A stretch of DNA of 64,000 nucleotides from Halomonas qaidamensis (GTDB lineage Bacteria > Pseudomonadota > Gammaproteobacteria > Pseudomonadales > Halomonadaceae), in contig NZ_CP080627.1 of NCBI RefSeq assembly GCF_025917315.1, positions 1,798,001-1,862,000 of the forward strand. The letters run 5' to 3'. Position numbers and translations under genes: made by a program. Positions 50,581 to 59,699 of the stretch are shown here, one piece after another. The notes beneath the pieces were generated by a model. The model made no database searches. It had not been told where the DNA came from and was given only the letters and a program-made list of their open reading frames with translations. Numbering within the stretch: position 1 is the first letter of the stretch; every line of letters starts with the position of its first letter.

Positions 50581-50862
50581 CTAAGCCGCGGCGCCCTTTT
50601 TCGTTGATGCGCTACTGGTATCGTTTGTAGCACCAGCGCTGGAAGTAGATTGGCCATCTGCCGCCAAGTTTTTCTTACTTCCTGTTTTAAAATCGGTTTC
50701 ATACCAACCGCCGCCAGCAAGGCGGAAACCAGCTGCTGAGACCAAGCGCTCAAGACTGGCTCCCTGGCACGCGGGGCAATCCTTCAGCGGATCCGCGCTG
50801 ATTTTCTGCAATTTTTCCATGCGATGACCGCAGGCCTTGCACTCGTACTCATAGATGGGCAT
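50581..50862 (-). CDS. FmdB-family zinc ribbon protein
   Basis: A 93-residue protein starting MPIYEYECKACGHRMEKLQK, with a second C-x-x-C in KDCPACQG, forming the FmdB-type zinc ribbon. The C-terminal 35 residues are low complexity (Ser, Ala, Thr) and end in KKGAAA. The frame opens much further up at 51120, but the ATG at 50862 has AGGAG eight bases upstream and begins the domain. These proteins commonly precede aspS; a regulatory or RNA-binding role is supposed but not shown. Confidence 0.9.
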   Translation of the reverse strand: MPIYEYECKACGHRMEKLQKISADPLKDCPACQGASLERLVSAAGFRLAGGGWYETDFKTGSKKNLAADGQSTSSAGATNDTSSASTKKGAAA

Positions 50863-51064
50863 GTTGATAACTCCTGAAAAGCTCAACTCCGACAGGCTAA
50901 GTTTGTATAGACTAGCGGCAAATATAACGGTTGCCAGGCAAAGAATATGTGGCCTACCGGGATAAATTCCAAGACTGCGGTTGATAGAGCGACACATTAT
51001 ACCCTTTTGTGCCCCCTGCTGAGCAAGGCCAAGCGCCTTTCGACAGATAATGGAGAAAAGAAAA

Positions 51065-52015
51065 ATGCCCAATGCGGTAATGCTAGATGCCGAGAGCTTA
51101 GGTGCGGATATCGATCTCACAGCAATTCGTCACATTGTTAATCATTTAGAGGTGTATCAGCAAAGTACCTACGAGCAAGCAAGTGAGCGCTTGGCGGAGG
51201 CGGACATAGCGATTGTCAACAAGGTTGTACTGAACGCAGAAACACTAGCAACACTGCCTAAACTGAAGCTGATATGTGTGCTAGCTACTGGGCTTAACAA
51301 CATTGACCTTCACACAGCTAAAGCCCAGAACATAATGGTAAAAAACGTCACTGCCTACGGAACAGCTAGTGTCTCTCAGCATACGTTAATGCTAATGCTG
51401 GCATTGGCAAATCGGTTGCCACGCTATCAAGCCGACATTGCTCAAGGTGAATGGCAGCGCAGCGATTTCTTTTGCTTACAAGGCCACCCAACGCTACAAC
51501 TGTCGGATAAGCATTTAGTAATGGTCGGCCAAGGGGAGCTAGGAACCGAGGTGGCGCGCTTAGCTGAAGCGTTTGGTATGAAAGTAACCTTTGCTGCTCG
51601 ACCTGGAAATGAAACAGACGACAAACGCCCCTCTCTCGACGACTTATTACCGACGGCAGATATTATTAGCTTGCATTGCCCGCTTAACGAAACAACCAAG
51701 CACCTTATCAATCGCACACGATTGGCAAGCGCAAAGCCATCACTACTACTTATTAACTGTGCTCGTGGTGGCATTATTGACGAGGAAGCCGCGCTTGAAG
51801 CGCTTCGCGATGGAAAAATTGGCGGGCTAGCGGTTGATGTGCTTCCCACAGAGCCGCCGAAAGAAGGCCATCCTCTATTAACTGCGTTAGCAGAAGGCGA
51901 GGCACTCAATTTGATAGTGACTCCTCATAATGCCTGGATTACGCCAGAGGCTCGCCAAAATATTGTGGCCCTCACAGCTGATAATATAAAACAGTGGCAA
52001 AGTGAGGCGAATTAA
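51065..52015 (+). CDS. D-2-hydroxyacid dehydrogenase (glycerate/hydroxypyruvate reductase-like)
   Basis: A 316-residue NAD(P)-dependent D-2-hydroxyacid dehydrogenase. The dinucleotide loop is MVGQGELGTEVARLAEAFG; catalytic Arg in NCARGGIIDEEAALEAL, Glu in VLPTEPPKEG and His in TPHNAWITPEAR are present. Overall similarity is to HprA-type glycerate dehydrogenases. Substrate is not certain. The ATG at 51065 has GGAG nine bases upstream; another ATG 15 bases before is less likely. It is monocistronic and converges with acyP 11 bases away. Confidence 0.9.
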   Translation: MPNAVMLDAESLGADIDLTAIRHIVNHLEVYQQSTYEQASERLAEADIAIVNKVVLNAETLATLPKLKLICVLATGLNNIDLHTAKAQNIMVKNVTAYGTASVSQHTLMLMLALANRLPRYQADIAQGEWQRSDFFCLQGHPTLQLSDKHLVMVGQGELGTEVARLAEAFGMKVTFAARPGNETDDKRPSLDDLLPTADIISLHCPLNETTKHLINRTRLASAKPSLLLINCARGGIIDEEAALEALRDGKIGGLAVDVLPTEPPKEGHPLLTALAEGEALNLIVTPHNAWITPEARQNIVALTADNIKQWQSEAN

Positions 52016-52026
52016 TCGAGCGCCGC

Positions 52027-52302
52027 TTAATAAGTAGCGAAATGATCAGGAGCGCGGTGATCATCCAGTACTTCAATTGTGACATGGGTGACTCGCGCTC
52101 CTTCTGGCCCCTGCCATAGCCACTCTGTTAGAGCAGACACAGCCGCTGAATCACCGCATAGAACGACTTCAACATGCCCGTCAGGTAGATTTTTAGCATA
52201 CCCCGTTAGGCCTCGTTGTAGCGCTTGCTCTTGTGTTGATCGCCGAAACCATACTCCCTGCACTTTCCCCGTTACATAGGCACGCACACAACAAGTCGAC
52301 AT
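52027..52302 (-). CDS. Acylphosphatase
   Basis: A 91-residue acylphosphatase with phosphate-binding loop and catalytic Arg in VTGKVQGVWFRRSTQ and catalytic Asn in LTGYAKNLPDGHVEVV. It hydrolyses acyl phosphates such as carbamoyl or 1,3-bisphosphoglycerate. A strong GGGAGGA precedes the ATG. Upstream lie three imperfect 14-16 base repeats. Confidence 0.95.
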   Translation of the reverse strand: MSTCCVRAYVTGKVQGVWFRRSTQEQALQRGLTGYAKNLPDGHVEVVLCGDSAAVSALTEWLWQGPEGARVTHVTIEVLDDHRAPDHFATY

Positions 52303-52314
52303 AAACTGTCCTCC

Positions 52315-52359
52315 CAGTGTTTATAAATCAGTGCTTATAAGAACAGTGCTTTTAGAATT
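52315..52359. repeat. Three imperfect tandem repeats upstream of acylphosphatase
   Basis: cagtgtttataaat (52315-52328), cagtgcttataagaa (52329-52343) and cagtgcttttagaatt (52344-52359) follow each other directly, 12 bases upstream of the acylphosphatase start. They could be a regulator-binding array or simple duplications. The rest of the 172-base gap to the YihY gene is A+T-rich with nothing else I can recognise. Confidence 0.6.
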
Positions 52360-52474
52360 CAGCCTGATAAAGATGCAAACTGAACTCTGTTGATACCCGT
52401 ACTTCTAAAACAAACCTTTTCTAGGACCATCTACCTATCTGTTTTAAAACAACATTTTTAAATCAACACACGCT

Positions 52475-53374
52475 TTATAACAACTCTCGTTTCACCAGCA
52501 CTGCACTATTACGCGGTACCAATGGTCGTCCACGACGGAGTAACAAAGAGCGAGTAAACGCAGCGCCAAATAACAATATTAATGAACTGTAATATACCCA
52601 TAGCAAAATCATCACAACAGACCCCGCTGCTCCATAGGTAGATGCTGTAGCGGTATATGCCAAATAGATAGCAATGACGCTGCGACCAATCGTAAATAGC
52701 ACGGCGGTCACTACCGCACCAATTAGTACATCTTGCCAACGGAGAACAACATCTGGCAACACTTTGAAAATAGTAGCGAACAATAGCGCTACCATCGCCA
52801 GTGAAATTAATGACTCAAGCGATGTAGTTAATAAGCTAGCATAGGGTAATAAATTACCGGCTCCATGGAGCATACCCCGCAAGATAACTCCTAACACTAA
52901 CGATACTAGTAGGATGAAGCCAATAGACAAAACAACCGTTAAAGACAGTAAACGATTTTTTATAAAGATAAGAGCACTATTAGAGGTGGGCTTTGCAGTG
53001 ACGCCCCATATGGTATTAAGCGAAAATTGCATTTGCGCAAATACGGTCGTGGCCCCTACCAATAAGGCCACAAAGCCAAGTATTGTTGGTAAGATACCTG
53101 ACTCTTCGATACGTGATTGGGCAACGGCCTGCTCAATCGCAAGTGCAGCTTCAGCGCCTAATGTACCCTGAAGCTGAGCAACAATCTGACCTTGAGCAGC
53201 CTCTTCCCCCAGGACGACTCCAATAACAGTCACCGCTATGATGACGGTGGGTGCTAAAGAGAACAGTGTGTAAAACGCTAATGATCCTGCATAGCTGAAG
53301 GCATTTCGTTCAAGCCATAACGCTGTTGCATCTTGAACCACATTCCACCAAAAAATGATCGTTTTTTTCAGCAT
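52475..53374 (-). CDS. YihY/BrkB-family inner membrane protein
   Basis: A 299-residue protein with about six membrane helices and the family signatures RNAFSYAGSLAFYTLFSLAPTV at the N-terminus and YTATASTYGAAGSVVMILLWVYYSSLILLFGAAF near the end (cited in part: STYGAAGSVVMILLWVYY). Formerly called ribonuclease BN by mistake, the family is of uncertain function, possibly transport. The frame opens at 53437, but AAGGGA lies six bases before the ATG at 53374. Confidence 0.9.
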   Translation of the reverse strand: MLKKTIIFWWNVVQDATALWLERNAFSYAGSLAFYTLFSLAPTVIIAVTVIGVVLGEEAAQGQIVAQLQGTLGAEAALAIEQAVAQSRIEESGILPTILGFVALLVGATTVFAQMQFSLNTIWGVTAKPTSNSALIFIKNRLLSLTVVLSIGFILLVSLVLGVILRGMLHGAGNLLPYASLLTTSLESLISLAMVALLFATIFKVLPDVVLRWQDVLIGAVVTAVLFTIGRSVIAIYLAYTATASTYGAAGSVVMILLWVYYSSLILLFGAAFTRSLLLRRGRPLVPRNSAVLVKRELL

Positions 53375-53536
53375 ATTCATTCCCTTAACAAAAAGTGTCC
53401 CTATTAAGCACTCACATAAGCTACATCTGACAATCATACCGAACTAAAACGTTGAGCGCAGGTGGAGACACATTGCGCCCCTTAACTACCCACTTCATAA
53501 TGGCTCTCCTTTCTCTCTTACGACCAAGGAAGCGTT

Positions 53537-54631
53537 ATGAATTCGGATGCTGTTACACCTGCTACGGCTTACGACTTTGATTGCTTGGTGTTTATTGGTC
53601 GTTTTCAGCCGCCTCATCTTGGCCATCTTGCTATTATCCGTGAGGCGTTAAAACAGGCACGTCAAGTCATTGTATTAGTGGGGTCTGCCTGGCAGGCGCG
53701 CTCTTTACGCAACCCGTGGAAGTTTGATGAGCGTCAAGCAATGATTCGCTCTGGATTTGATGATCTAGACAATCAACGCCTAGAGATTACGCCATTACTT
53801 GATGCGCTTTACAACGATGATGTGTGGGTACGAGACGTGCAACGTAAAGTGCGCGACTTAGCTTCGCCTGCGAACGCTCGCTTACCCCGTATTGGTTTGA
53901 TTGGTGCCAGCAGGGGACAATCAAGCTACTACTTATCGCTATTCCCCCAATGGGAATCCGTCAGTGTTCCACTCGTTGAAGGTATCTCGGCGAGCCAAAT
54001 ACGTGAGCGCCTATTCCGTTCTCTCGGCTCTACTGATGACTATTTGAGCACGGGGGCTTACCATGATTTACCACCAGAAGTTGTTAAAAGCGTTGATAAA
54101 TTTTGTAAAGGTATTGACTACCATTGCCTATTAGAAGAGCAGCAGTTACTGGATCAGTATAAGCAAGCGTGGGCACAAGCCCCCTACCCGCCAATTTTTG
54201 TAACCGTTAATGCGGTTGTTGTCCAATCGGGCCATATTCTGCTGGTGAAGCGAACGGCTGCGCCAGGAAAAGGGCTTTTTGCATTACCGGGTGGCTTCAT
54301 AAATCCCCATGAGCGTTTATTAGATGCTTGTCTGAGAGAGCTTCGCGAACGTTTAAGGCTGAAAGTACCCGAACCAGTTTTGAAAGGCTCGCTGCGCGGA
54401 CAACGATTGTTTGATGAGCCTCATCGAAGTTGGCGAGGAAGAACACTAGCGGAAGCTTTCTATTTTGCCCTTAGACCTGACCAGCAGTTGCCCCGCTTAA
54501 AACCAGTCAAAGGTGGTGACCATGCTCGCTGGGTTGCTCTCGCAGACTTGGAACCTGAAAGTTTGTTTGAAGATCACTTTTTTATTATTCAAAACTTCCT
54601 CGGTTTGCCGGCAGATTTAAGTACATTTTAG
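53537..54631 (+). CDS. Bifunctional NMN adenylyltransferase/Nudix hydrolase (NadM-Nudix type) with altered Nudix box
   Basis: A 364-residue fusion. Residues 15-185 are a nucleotidyltransferase (FIGRFQPPHLGHLAII, with the H-x-G-H motif, and EGISASQIRERLF, with I-S-x-S/T-x-x-R) that makes NAD from NMN and ATP. Residues 205-355 are a Nudix domain: ALPGGFINPHERLLDACL and RELRERLRL. In the Nudix box (G-x5-E-x7-R-E-U-x-E-E-x-G-U) the last metal-binding Glu is Arg272 and the Gly is Arg274, so the ADP-ribose pyrophosphatase activity may be reduced or lost. AAGGAAG precedes the ATG. A role in NAD salvage is expected. Confidence 0.93.
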   Translation: MNSDAVTPATAYDFDCLVFIGRFQPPHLGHLAIIREALKQARQVIVLVGSAWQARSLRNPWKFDERQAMIRSGFDDLDNQRLEITPLLDALYNDDVWVRDVQRKVRDLASPANARLPRIGLIGASRGQSSYYLSLFPQWESVSVPLVEGISASQIRERLFRSLGSTDDYLSTGAYHDLPPEVVKSVDKFCKGIDYHCLLEEQQLLDQYKQAWAQAPYPPIFVTVNAVVVQSGHILLVKRTAAPGKGLFALPGGFINPHERLLDACLRELRERLRLKVPEPVLKGSLRGQRLFDEPHRSWRGRTLAEAFYFALRPDQQLPRLKPVKGGDHARWVALADLEPESLFEDHFFIIQNFLGLPADLSTF

Positions 54632-54669
54632 TATCCTGGCGCTTTCTCACATCAATTTTCTAGCTATTA

Positions 54670-54692
54670 TTCTGCAGGCTATGCCTGCAGAA
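54670..54692. other. Perfect 10-bp hairpin overlapping the end of the HypT-like gene
   Basis: ttctgcaggc (54670-54679), three-base loop, gcctgcagaa (54683-54692), exactly complementary. It spans the last codons and stop of the HypT-like gene and lies 38 bases past the nadM stop. No T-run follows on either strand, so it may be an incidental palindrome, or a bidirectional stop for the two convergent genes. Confidence 0.45.
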
Positions 54693-55596
54693 AATCGCGG
54701 GGCAGCTTCATCATTTGACGCCAAAGACGCTCAACGCCAGGCTTATGGACTAACGAACAGCGGTAAAGTCTTATTTCTAGAGGAATATCCCAATTTTCAT
54801 CGCCAGCTCTTACTAATTTGCCGGTTTTGAGCTCTTCACGGATACAAAAATCAGGAATCCAAGCGATCCCCACTCCTTGCAGCACCATACCTTTCAAACC
54901 TTCTGCCATGGCTGTTTCATAAACCGTACGAAGCTTGAGTCGCAATGGATCGTTTTTGAGCAGCATGCGTACGCTTCGCCCCAGAAATGCCCCCTGCGTA
55001 TATGCTAGATAAGGAATTGAACTGTCGTTTTGAATTGAGAACAGTGGTTTGCCTTGTTCATCCGGCAATGAAACCGGCAACATTTTCACTTGGCCAATAG
55101 AAAAAGAGGGAAAGACTTCTGCGTCCAGCTGCATAGTGGCAAAGGGGTCATAATATGCCAACATCAGATCACAGTTACCTTCGCGCAGAACATGAATGGC
55201 CTCGCCAACGTTCATGGCGACTAACCGAGTAGGTAGTTCACCTAACCCTTTTTGTAGGCGAGAAATCCAAGGGGGATAAAAACTTAACGCTAACGAATGA
55301 GCGGCTACGATATCAAGCGCTTCATTAGCAATCGAAACGCCTCTGAGGTGGCTTAAGGATTCATTTAATTGCTCTACTAGGTTCCGCGCGGTGATTAAAA
55401 ATAACTGCCCCTCTGATGTAAGGCCAATTGGAGTCGTAGAGCGATCAACCAAGGTGACCCCCACTGCTTGTTCTAGCGCACGAATACGACGGCTAAAGGC
55501 AGGCTGTGTGACGTGGCGCTGCCTGGCAGATGCCGAAAAGCTTCGTGTGTTTGCTAACGCAACGAAATCTTCGAGCCATTTTGTTTCTAAATTCAC
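54679..55596 (-). CDS. hypT: LysR-family regulator, HypT-like
   Basis: A 305-residue LysR regulator. The helix-turn-helix is in SFSASARQRHVTQPAFSRRI with RALEQAVGVTLVDRS, and the effector domain runs from about 95 to 295. Similarity to E. coli HypT (YjiE) is visible in the start (ETKWLEDFVALANTRSFS), AAHSLALSFYP, and GVGIAWIPDFCIREEL. HypT responds to hypochlorite through methionine oxidation. The GTG at 55596 is chosen because AAGGAG lies six bases upstream; the ATG at 55620 lacks a site. It lies 53 bases after cls and may be cotranscribed. Confidence 0.8.
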   Translation of the reverse strand: MNLETKWLEDFVALANTRSFSASARQRHVTQPAFSRRIRALEQAVGVTLVDRSTTPIGLTSEGQLFLITARNLVEQLNESLSHLRGVSIANEALDIVAAHSLALSFYPPWISRLQKGLGELPTRLVAMNVGEAIHVLREGNCDLMLAYYDPFATMQLDAEVFPSFSIGQVKMLPVSLPDEQGKPLFSIQNDSSIPYLAYTQGAFLGRSVRMLLKNDPLRLKLRTVYETAMAEGLKGMVLQGVGIAWIPDFCIREELKTGKLVRAGDENWDIPLEIRLYRCSLVHKPGVERLWRQMMKLPRDFLQA

Positions 55597-55649
55597 CCAA
55601 AACTCCTTGTGACTAATCATTGTTAGCAGCGTGCAGGGGGGACTGTTAA

Positions 55650-57068
55650 TTACTGAATAGGCGCGGTTAAATATGCCGCACGTGAAATCACTTTTTTCCA
55701 CATTGGGCGCTGGCTAATTTCGTCAATGGTAACGCGACGACATTGAGCAAAATCTTGCTCTAGCATGGCATGTACTTTACTAGCAAACACTGTGCTTGGG
55801 ATGAAAGCTGTTATCTCAAAGTTAAGCCTAAAAGACCGATTATCCAGGTTTATTGTGCCGACTGTCGCGGCACTGCTATCAATCAGCATCACTTTTTGGT
55901 GTAAAAACCCAGGGAGATAACGGTATATTTTTACGCCTGCTCTTAACATATCCGGTAGAAATGAAAATGCTGATAAAAACACAAGCAAATGATCAGGCCG
56001 TTCGGGAATCATCACACGAACATCGACGCCTCGCATTGCTGCCAATCTCAGCGCATCCTGTACTCCCTGATCAGGAACAAAATACGGGCTAGTTACCCAG
56101 AGTCGTTCATTGGCACTATGAATTAATTGTTGAATTAAAAGACTAGCCGTGTCCTGTTTATCGGCAGGGCCAGATGGCACAATCACTACGTGATGGTCAT
56201 CTTGTGGATGACTCTCTGCATGCCAGTTTAGGGTAATGACTTCACCTGTAGCCCAGTGCCAGTCTTCCCAAAAAGCTTCCTGTAACCCCAGCACACAAGG
56301 GCCGCTCAGGGCTAAATGGGTATCACGCCAAGGACCATGGCGGGGATTTTGCCCAAGATATTCAACACCTACATTAAATCCACCTACCCATCCCTGCTTC
56401 CCATCCACTACTGCTATTTTTCTATGATTACGAAAATTAAGCTGAAAGCGATGTTTAAAGCCACGAGAAGAACGAAATGCTTTAACCTCAACGCCTTCTT
56501 TCACCATTTCGTTTAAAAAACCATCATTTAACTTTCGGCTACCCACTTCATCGTAAAGAAAATAAACACGCACGCCGCGCTGTGCCGCTTTTATCAAATG
56601 ATGCTGCAATCGTTTACCTAAGGCATCATTACGCACAATAAAAAATTGTAGCAACAAATAATCTTTAGCCTGATCGATTCCTTCAAAAAGACTTGCAAAG
56701 GTCGCTTCACCATCAATTAATAAGTCGGCACTGTTGCCCTTAGTCAACGGCATCATAGCTAGTTGCTCTACTGCCTGGATATCAGTGCTAGTTGGTAATG
56801 AAAGGTGGGGCTTAATATTATGGCGATAACGCACTAACACTCGGCGTAACACATTATCTCGTGCACCCCTTGCTGTTACATAGCCATAAAAGCGCGGCCG
56901 TCCGAAAAACCAATAGGCGGGTAGCGCCACATAAGGAAACGTTAACAGTGAAATAATCCACGCCACAGCACCCTGGGACGTTCGGCTTGACATAAGCGCC
57001 ATGACCGCTGACACAATACCCAATAGATGTATCAGCATAATGCTGGTCCCTAGCAACCATGAGGTCAT
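55650..57068 (-). CDS. cls: Cardiolipin synthase (phospholipase D family)
   Basis: A 472-residue bacterial cardiolipin synthase. Two N-terminal helices (SIMLIHLLGIVSAVMALM; VAWIISLLTFPYVALPAYWFFG) precede two HKD sites: FRNHRKIAVVDGKQGWVGG and FLHQKVMLIDSSAATVGT. It condenses two phosphatidylglycerols to cardiolipin, relevant to halophile membranes. The ATG at 57068 is retained; an ATG ten codons later also exists. It is upstream of the HypT-like regulator. Confidence 0.94.
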   Translation of the reverse strand: MTSWLLGTSIMLIHLLGIVSAVMALMSSRTSQGAVAWIISLLTFPYVALPAYWFFGRPRFYGYVTARGARDNVLRRVLVRYRHNIKPHLSLPTSTDIQAVEQLAMMPLTKGNSADLLIDGEATFASLFEGIDQAKDYLLLQFFIVRNDALGKRLQHHLIKAAQRGVRVYFLYDEVGSRKLNDGFLNEMVKEGVEVKAFRSSRGFKHRFQLNFRNHRKIAVVDGKQGWVGGFNVGVEYLGQNPRHGPWRDTHLALSGPCVLGLQEAFWEDWHWATGEVITLNWHAESHPQDDHHVVIVPSGPADKQDTASLLIQQLIHSANERLWVTSPYFVPDQGVQDALRLAAMRGVDVRVMIPERPDHLLVFLSAFSFLPDMLRAGVKIYRYLPGFLHQKVMLIDSSAATVGTINLDNRSFRLNFEITAFIPSTVFASKVHAMLEQDFAQCRRVTIDEISQRPMWKKVISRAAYLTAPIQ

Positions 57069-57124
57069 TGACTTTTCCTCGTATGTAGTGAGCTGTTTAC
57101 TGGGTTATTTCACCGCTAATGCAC

Positions 57125-57149
57125 AAAAGCCCCGTGCGAGACGGGGCTT
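57125..57149 (-). terminator. Intrinsic terminator of class I fumarase
   Basis: On the minus strand aagccccgt (57149-57141), a five-base loop and acggggctt (57135-57127) followed by ttgtgc. It lies about 37 bases beyond the fumarase stop codon and before the cls start region. Confidence 0.82.
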
Positions 57150-57185
57150 ATTTGCAACCGATAGCAGCTTTACGCCGTCATTGTG

Positions 57186-58691
57186 CTACGCCTTTTGGGC
57201 GATAATTTCCTTCCACTTAGCCGGACCTGTTTGATGAACAGACGTACCTTGGCTGTCGACAGCGACGGTAACCGGCATATCTTCAACCTCAAATTCGTAG
57301 ATGGCTTCCATGCCTAAATCTTCAAAGCCAACGACACGGGATTTTTTAATTGCTTGGGCAACAAGGTAAGCAGAACCACCAACGGCCATCAGGTAAACCG
57401 CATTGTTGTCACGAATGGCATCAATCGCAGTCTGACCACGTTCAGCTTTACCGACCATACCAAGCAAGCCAGTCTCTTCAAGCATAGTACGGGTAAATTT
57501 ATCCATCCGAGTAGCGGTAGTTGGGCCAGCAGGGCCAACCACTTCATCACCGATTGGATCAACAGGCCCCACGTAGTATATAAACCTTCCTTTCATATCA
57601 ACGGGAAGCGGCTCGCCTTTTGCAATCATATCTACCATACGTTTATGTGCTGCATCTCGGCCAGTTAATAACTTGCCGTTCAGCAGTAACGTATCACCTG
57701 GCTGCCAGGTTTTCACTTCTTCAGGAGTAACCGTATCAAGGTTAACGCGTTTAACGTTGTCGCCCGTTTCCCGAGTAATTTCTGGCCAATCTTCAAGTTT
57801 AGGAGCAGGAAGAGCCACTGGGCCACTGCCATCAAGTGTGAAATGTGCGTGGCGGGTAGCTGCACAGTTCGGGATGATCGCCACGGGTTTATTGGCCGCA
57901 TGGGTCGGATAGTCTTTAACTTTGATATCCAGCACCGTGGTTAAACCACCTAAACCTTGAGCCCCAATACCGCTTTTATTAACTTTATCAAACAGTTCAA
58001 GACGCAGCTCTTCAGCGCGATTGCTAGGACCACGCGCTTGTAAATCTTGAATATCGATAGGATCCAGCAACGCCTCTTTGGCAATCATCATTGCCTTTTC
58101 AGCAGTGCCACCGATGCCAATACCCAGCATACCGGGCGGGCACCAACCAGCACCCATTTTGGGCAATTGCTCCATCACCCAATCAACCACACTATCAGAG
58201 GGGTTTAACATCGCGAACTTAGATTTTGCTTCACTGCCACCGCCCTTAGCGGCCACATGGATATCAACCTTATCGCCAGGCACAATTGAGTGATGAATAA
58301 TCGCTGGCGTGTTGTCTTTAGTGTTTGCTCGCTTACCGTCTGGATCTGCTAGAACGGAGGCACGCAGCACGTTATCCGGCAGCTTGTATGCACGCCGAAC
58401 GCCTTCGTTAATCATATCGTCAAGGCTAAGTTCGGCGTCCCAAGTGACGTTCATACCCACATGGACAAATACCGTCACAATGCCGGTATCTTGGCAAATC
58501 GGACGATGGCCAGTAGCGCACATTCTCGAGTTAATTAAGATTTGTGCTATTGCATCTTTTGCAGCAGGGTTCTCTTCACGCTCGTAAGCGGCTGACATTG
58601 CATCAATAAAATCTTTTGGGTGGTAGTAAGAGATGTACTGTAGAGCATCGGCAACGCTCTGAATGACGTCGTCCTGGCGAATCACGGTCAT
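57186..58691 (-). CDS. fumA: Class I fumarate hydratase ([4Fe-4S], fused alpha-beta)
   Basis: A 501-residue class I fumarase. Cluster-region motifs include GHRPICQDTGIVTVFVHVG and PNCAATRHAHF; the C-terminal swivel domain ends with FEDLGMEAIYEFEVEDMPV and SVHQTGPAKW. It hydrates fumarate to malate in the TCA cycle and its cluster is oxygen-sensitive. Monocistronic with an intrinsic terminator. The letter (A or B) is by convention only. Confidence 0.95.
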   Translation of the reverse strand: MTVIRQDDVIQSVADALQYISYYHPKDFIDAMSAAYEREENPAAKDAIAQILINSRMCATGHRPICQDTGIVTVFVHVGMNVTWDAELSLDDMINEGVRRAYKLPDNVLRASVLADPDGKRANTKDNTPAIIHHSIVPGDKVDIHVAAKGGGSEAKSKFAMLNPSDSVVDWVMEQLPKMGAGWCPPGMLGIGIGGTAEKAMMIAKEALLDPIDIQDLQARGPSNRAEELRLELFDKVNKSGIGAQGLGGLTTVLDIKVKDYPTHAANKPVAIIPNCAATRHAHFTLDGSGPVALPAPKLEDWPEITRETGDNVKRVNLDTVTPEEVKTWQPGDTLLLNGKLLTGRDAAHKRMVDMIAKGEPLPVDMKGRFIYYVGPVDPIGDEVVGPAGPTTATRMDKFTRTMLEETGLLGMVGKAERGQTAIDAIRDNNAVYLMAVGGSAYLVAQAIKKSRVVGFEDLGMEAIYEFEVEDMPVTVAVDSQGTSVHQTGPAKWKEIIAQKA

Positions 58692-58871
58692 GGACTAACA
58701 ACTCCTCGGTTATCGTCTTGGCTGCGACCTTTGTAATGGCCGTCTAGATGTGTAGTAAGTATACCGTATTGGCCTTTATGCGGCAGCCACATAGGCGGTG
58801 AACCTGTTGGTAACATCTACGGCATTAGTCTGATGCAATTAATCGAATTAAAAAGATAACGGTATAAAATA

Positions 58872-59696
58872 TTAATCCAAAGACTGGCACACTGGGCACA
58901 AATACAGCCGACGAGAACCAACCATCATCCGCTCTATCACTGAGCCACAGCGATGACAGGAAAGACCAGCGCGTTCAAACACGCTAAAACGCCATTGTCG
59001 GCGTGGCTCACCGGCGGCAATGGCCTGTTTAATCCATGCCTCGCGATTAGTAACACCTGCTTCTAAATACGCTTGACGGGTCGTTTCCACGATCATAGCG
59101 GCGAGCTGGCTTAACTGATTTTCAGTTAAGTCAACGGGGCGCTTTTTAGGGTGCAAATTAGCTAGAAAAAGAATTTCAGAGCGCAGGTAGTTTCCTAGCC
59201 CAGCGACAAGCCCTTGATCAAGTAACAATGCGCCGAGGCTTCTACGCATAAATACTGGATCAGTAAGACGTTGTTTCACATCATCAGGAGATATGTTTTG
59301 ACTTAATAAATCAGGCCCAAGGCGCGACAAGAAAGGATGTTGGTTTAGCTCGCTCTCATGCCACAGCGAAATATCAGACGCACTGTAAAGACTGGCCGCC
59401 CTGCCCTCGGCAACCAGCCGAACACGTAACGATCTTTTCGTGCTTGGCAGCTTATCTTCGCTATGCAGCTTCCATACGCCATAGAGCTGATTGTGGGAAT
59501 ACAGCACACGATGGTCTGCAAAACGAATGAGCATGGCTTTGCCCCACGTATCGACTGCCTGAACCCGCTGACCAATCAGCGTTCCTGCTTGCTGGGCGAG
59601 TTCAGGAAATGCAAACCAGACATCATCAAGGTGCTTGCCGCCTATCTGTTTCTGTATTTTATCCGCAGCACGACGAATCTCAGGACCTTCAGGCAT
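58872..59696 (-). CDS. nei: Endonuclease VIII
   Basis: A 274-residue Fpg/Nei-family glycosylase/AP lyase. It begins MPEGPEIRRAADK, with the catalytic Pro2-Glu3; DTWGKAMLIRF carries the conserved Lys; the H2TH region (GLGNYLRSEILF) and the C-terminal zinc finger (SCHRCGSVIERMMVG, YLCPVCQ) are complete. It removes oxidised pyrimidines. It starts 3 bases after uvrB, so both repair genes are one unit. Confidence 0.95.
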   Translation of the reverse strand: MPEGPEIRRAADKIQKQIGGKHLDDVWFAFPELAQQAGTLIGQRVQAVDTWGKAMLIRFADHRVLYSHNQLYGVWKLHSEDKLPSTKRSLRVRLVAEGRAASLYSASDISLWHESELNQHPFLSRLGPDLLSQNISPDDVKQRLTDPVFMRRSLGALLLDQGLVAGLGNYLRSEILFLANLHPKKRPVDLTENQLSQLAAMIVETTRQAYLEAGVTNREAWIKQAIAAGEPRRQWRFSVFERAGLSCHRCGSVIERMMVGSRRLYLCPVCQSLD

Positions 59697-59699
59697 TAT

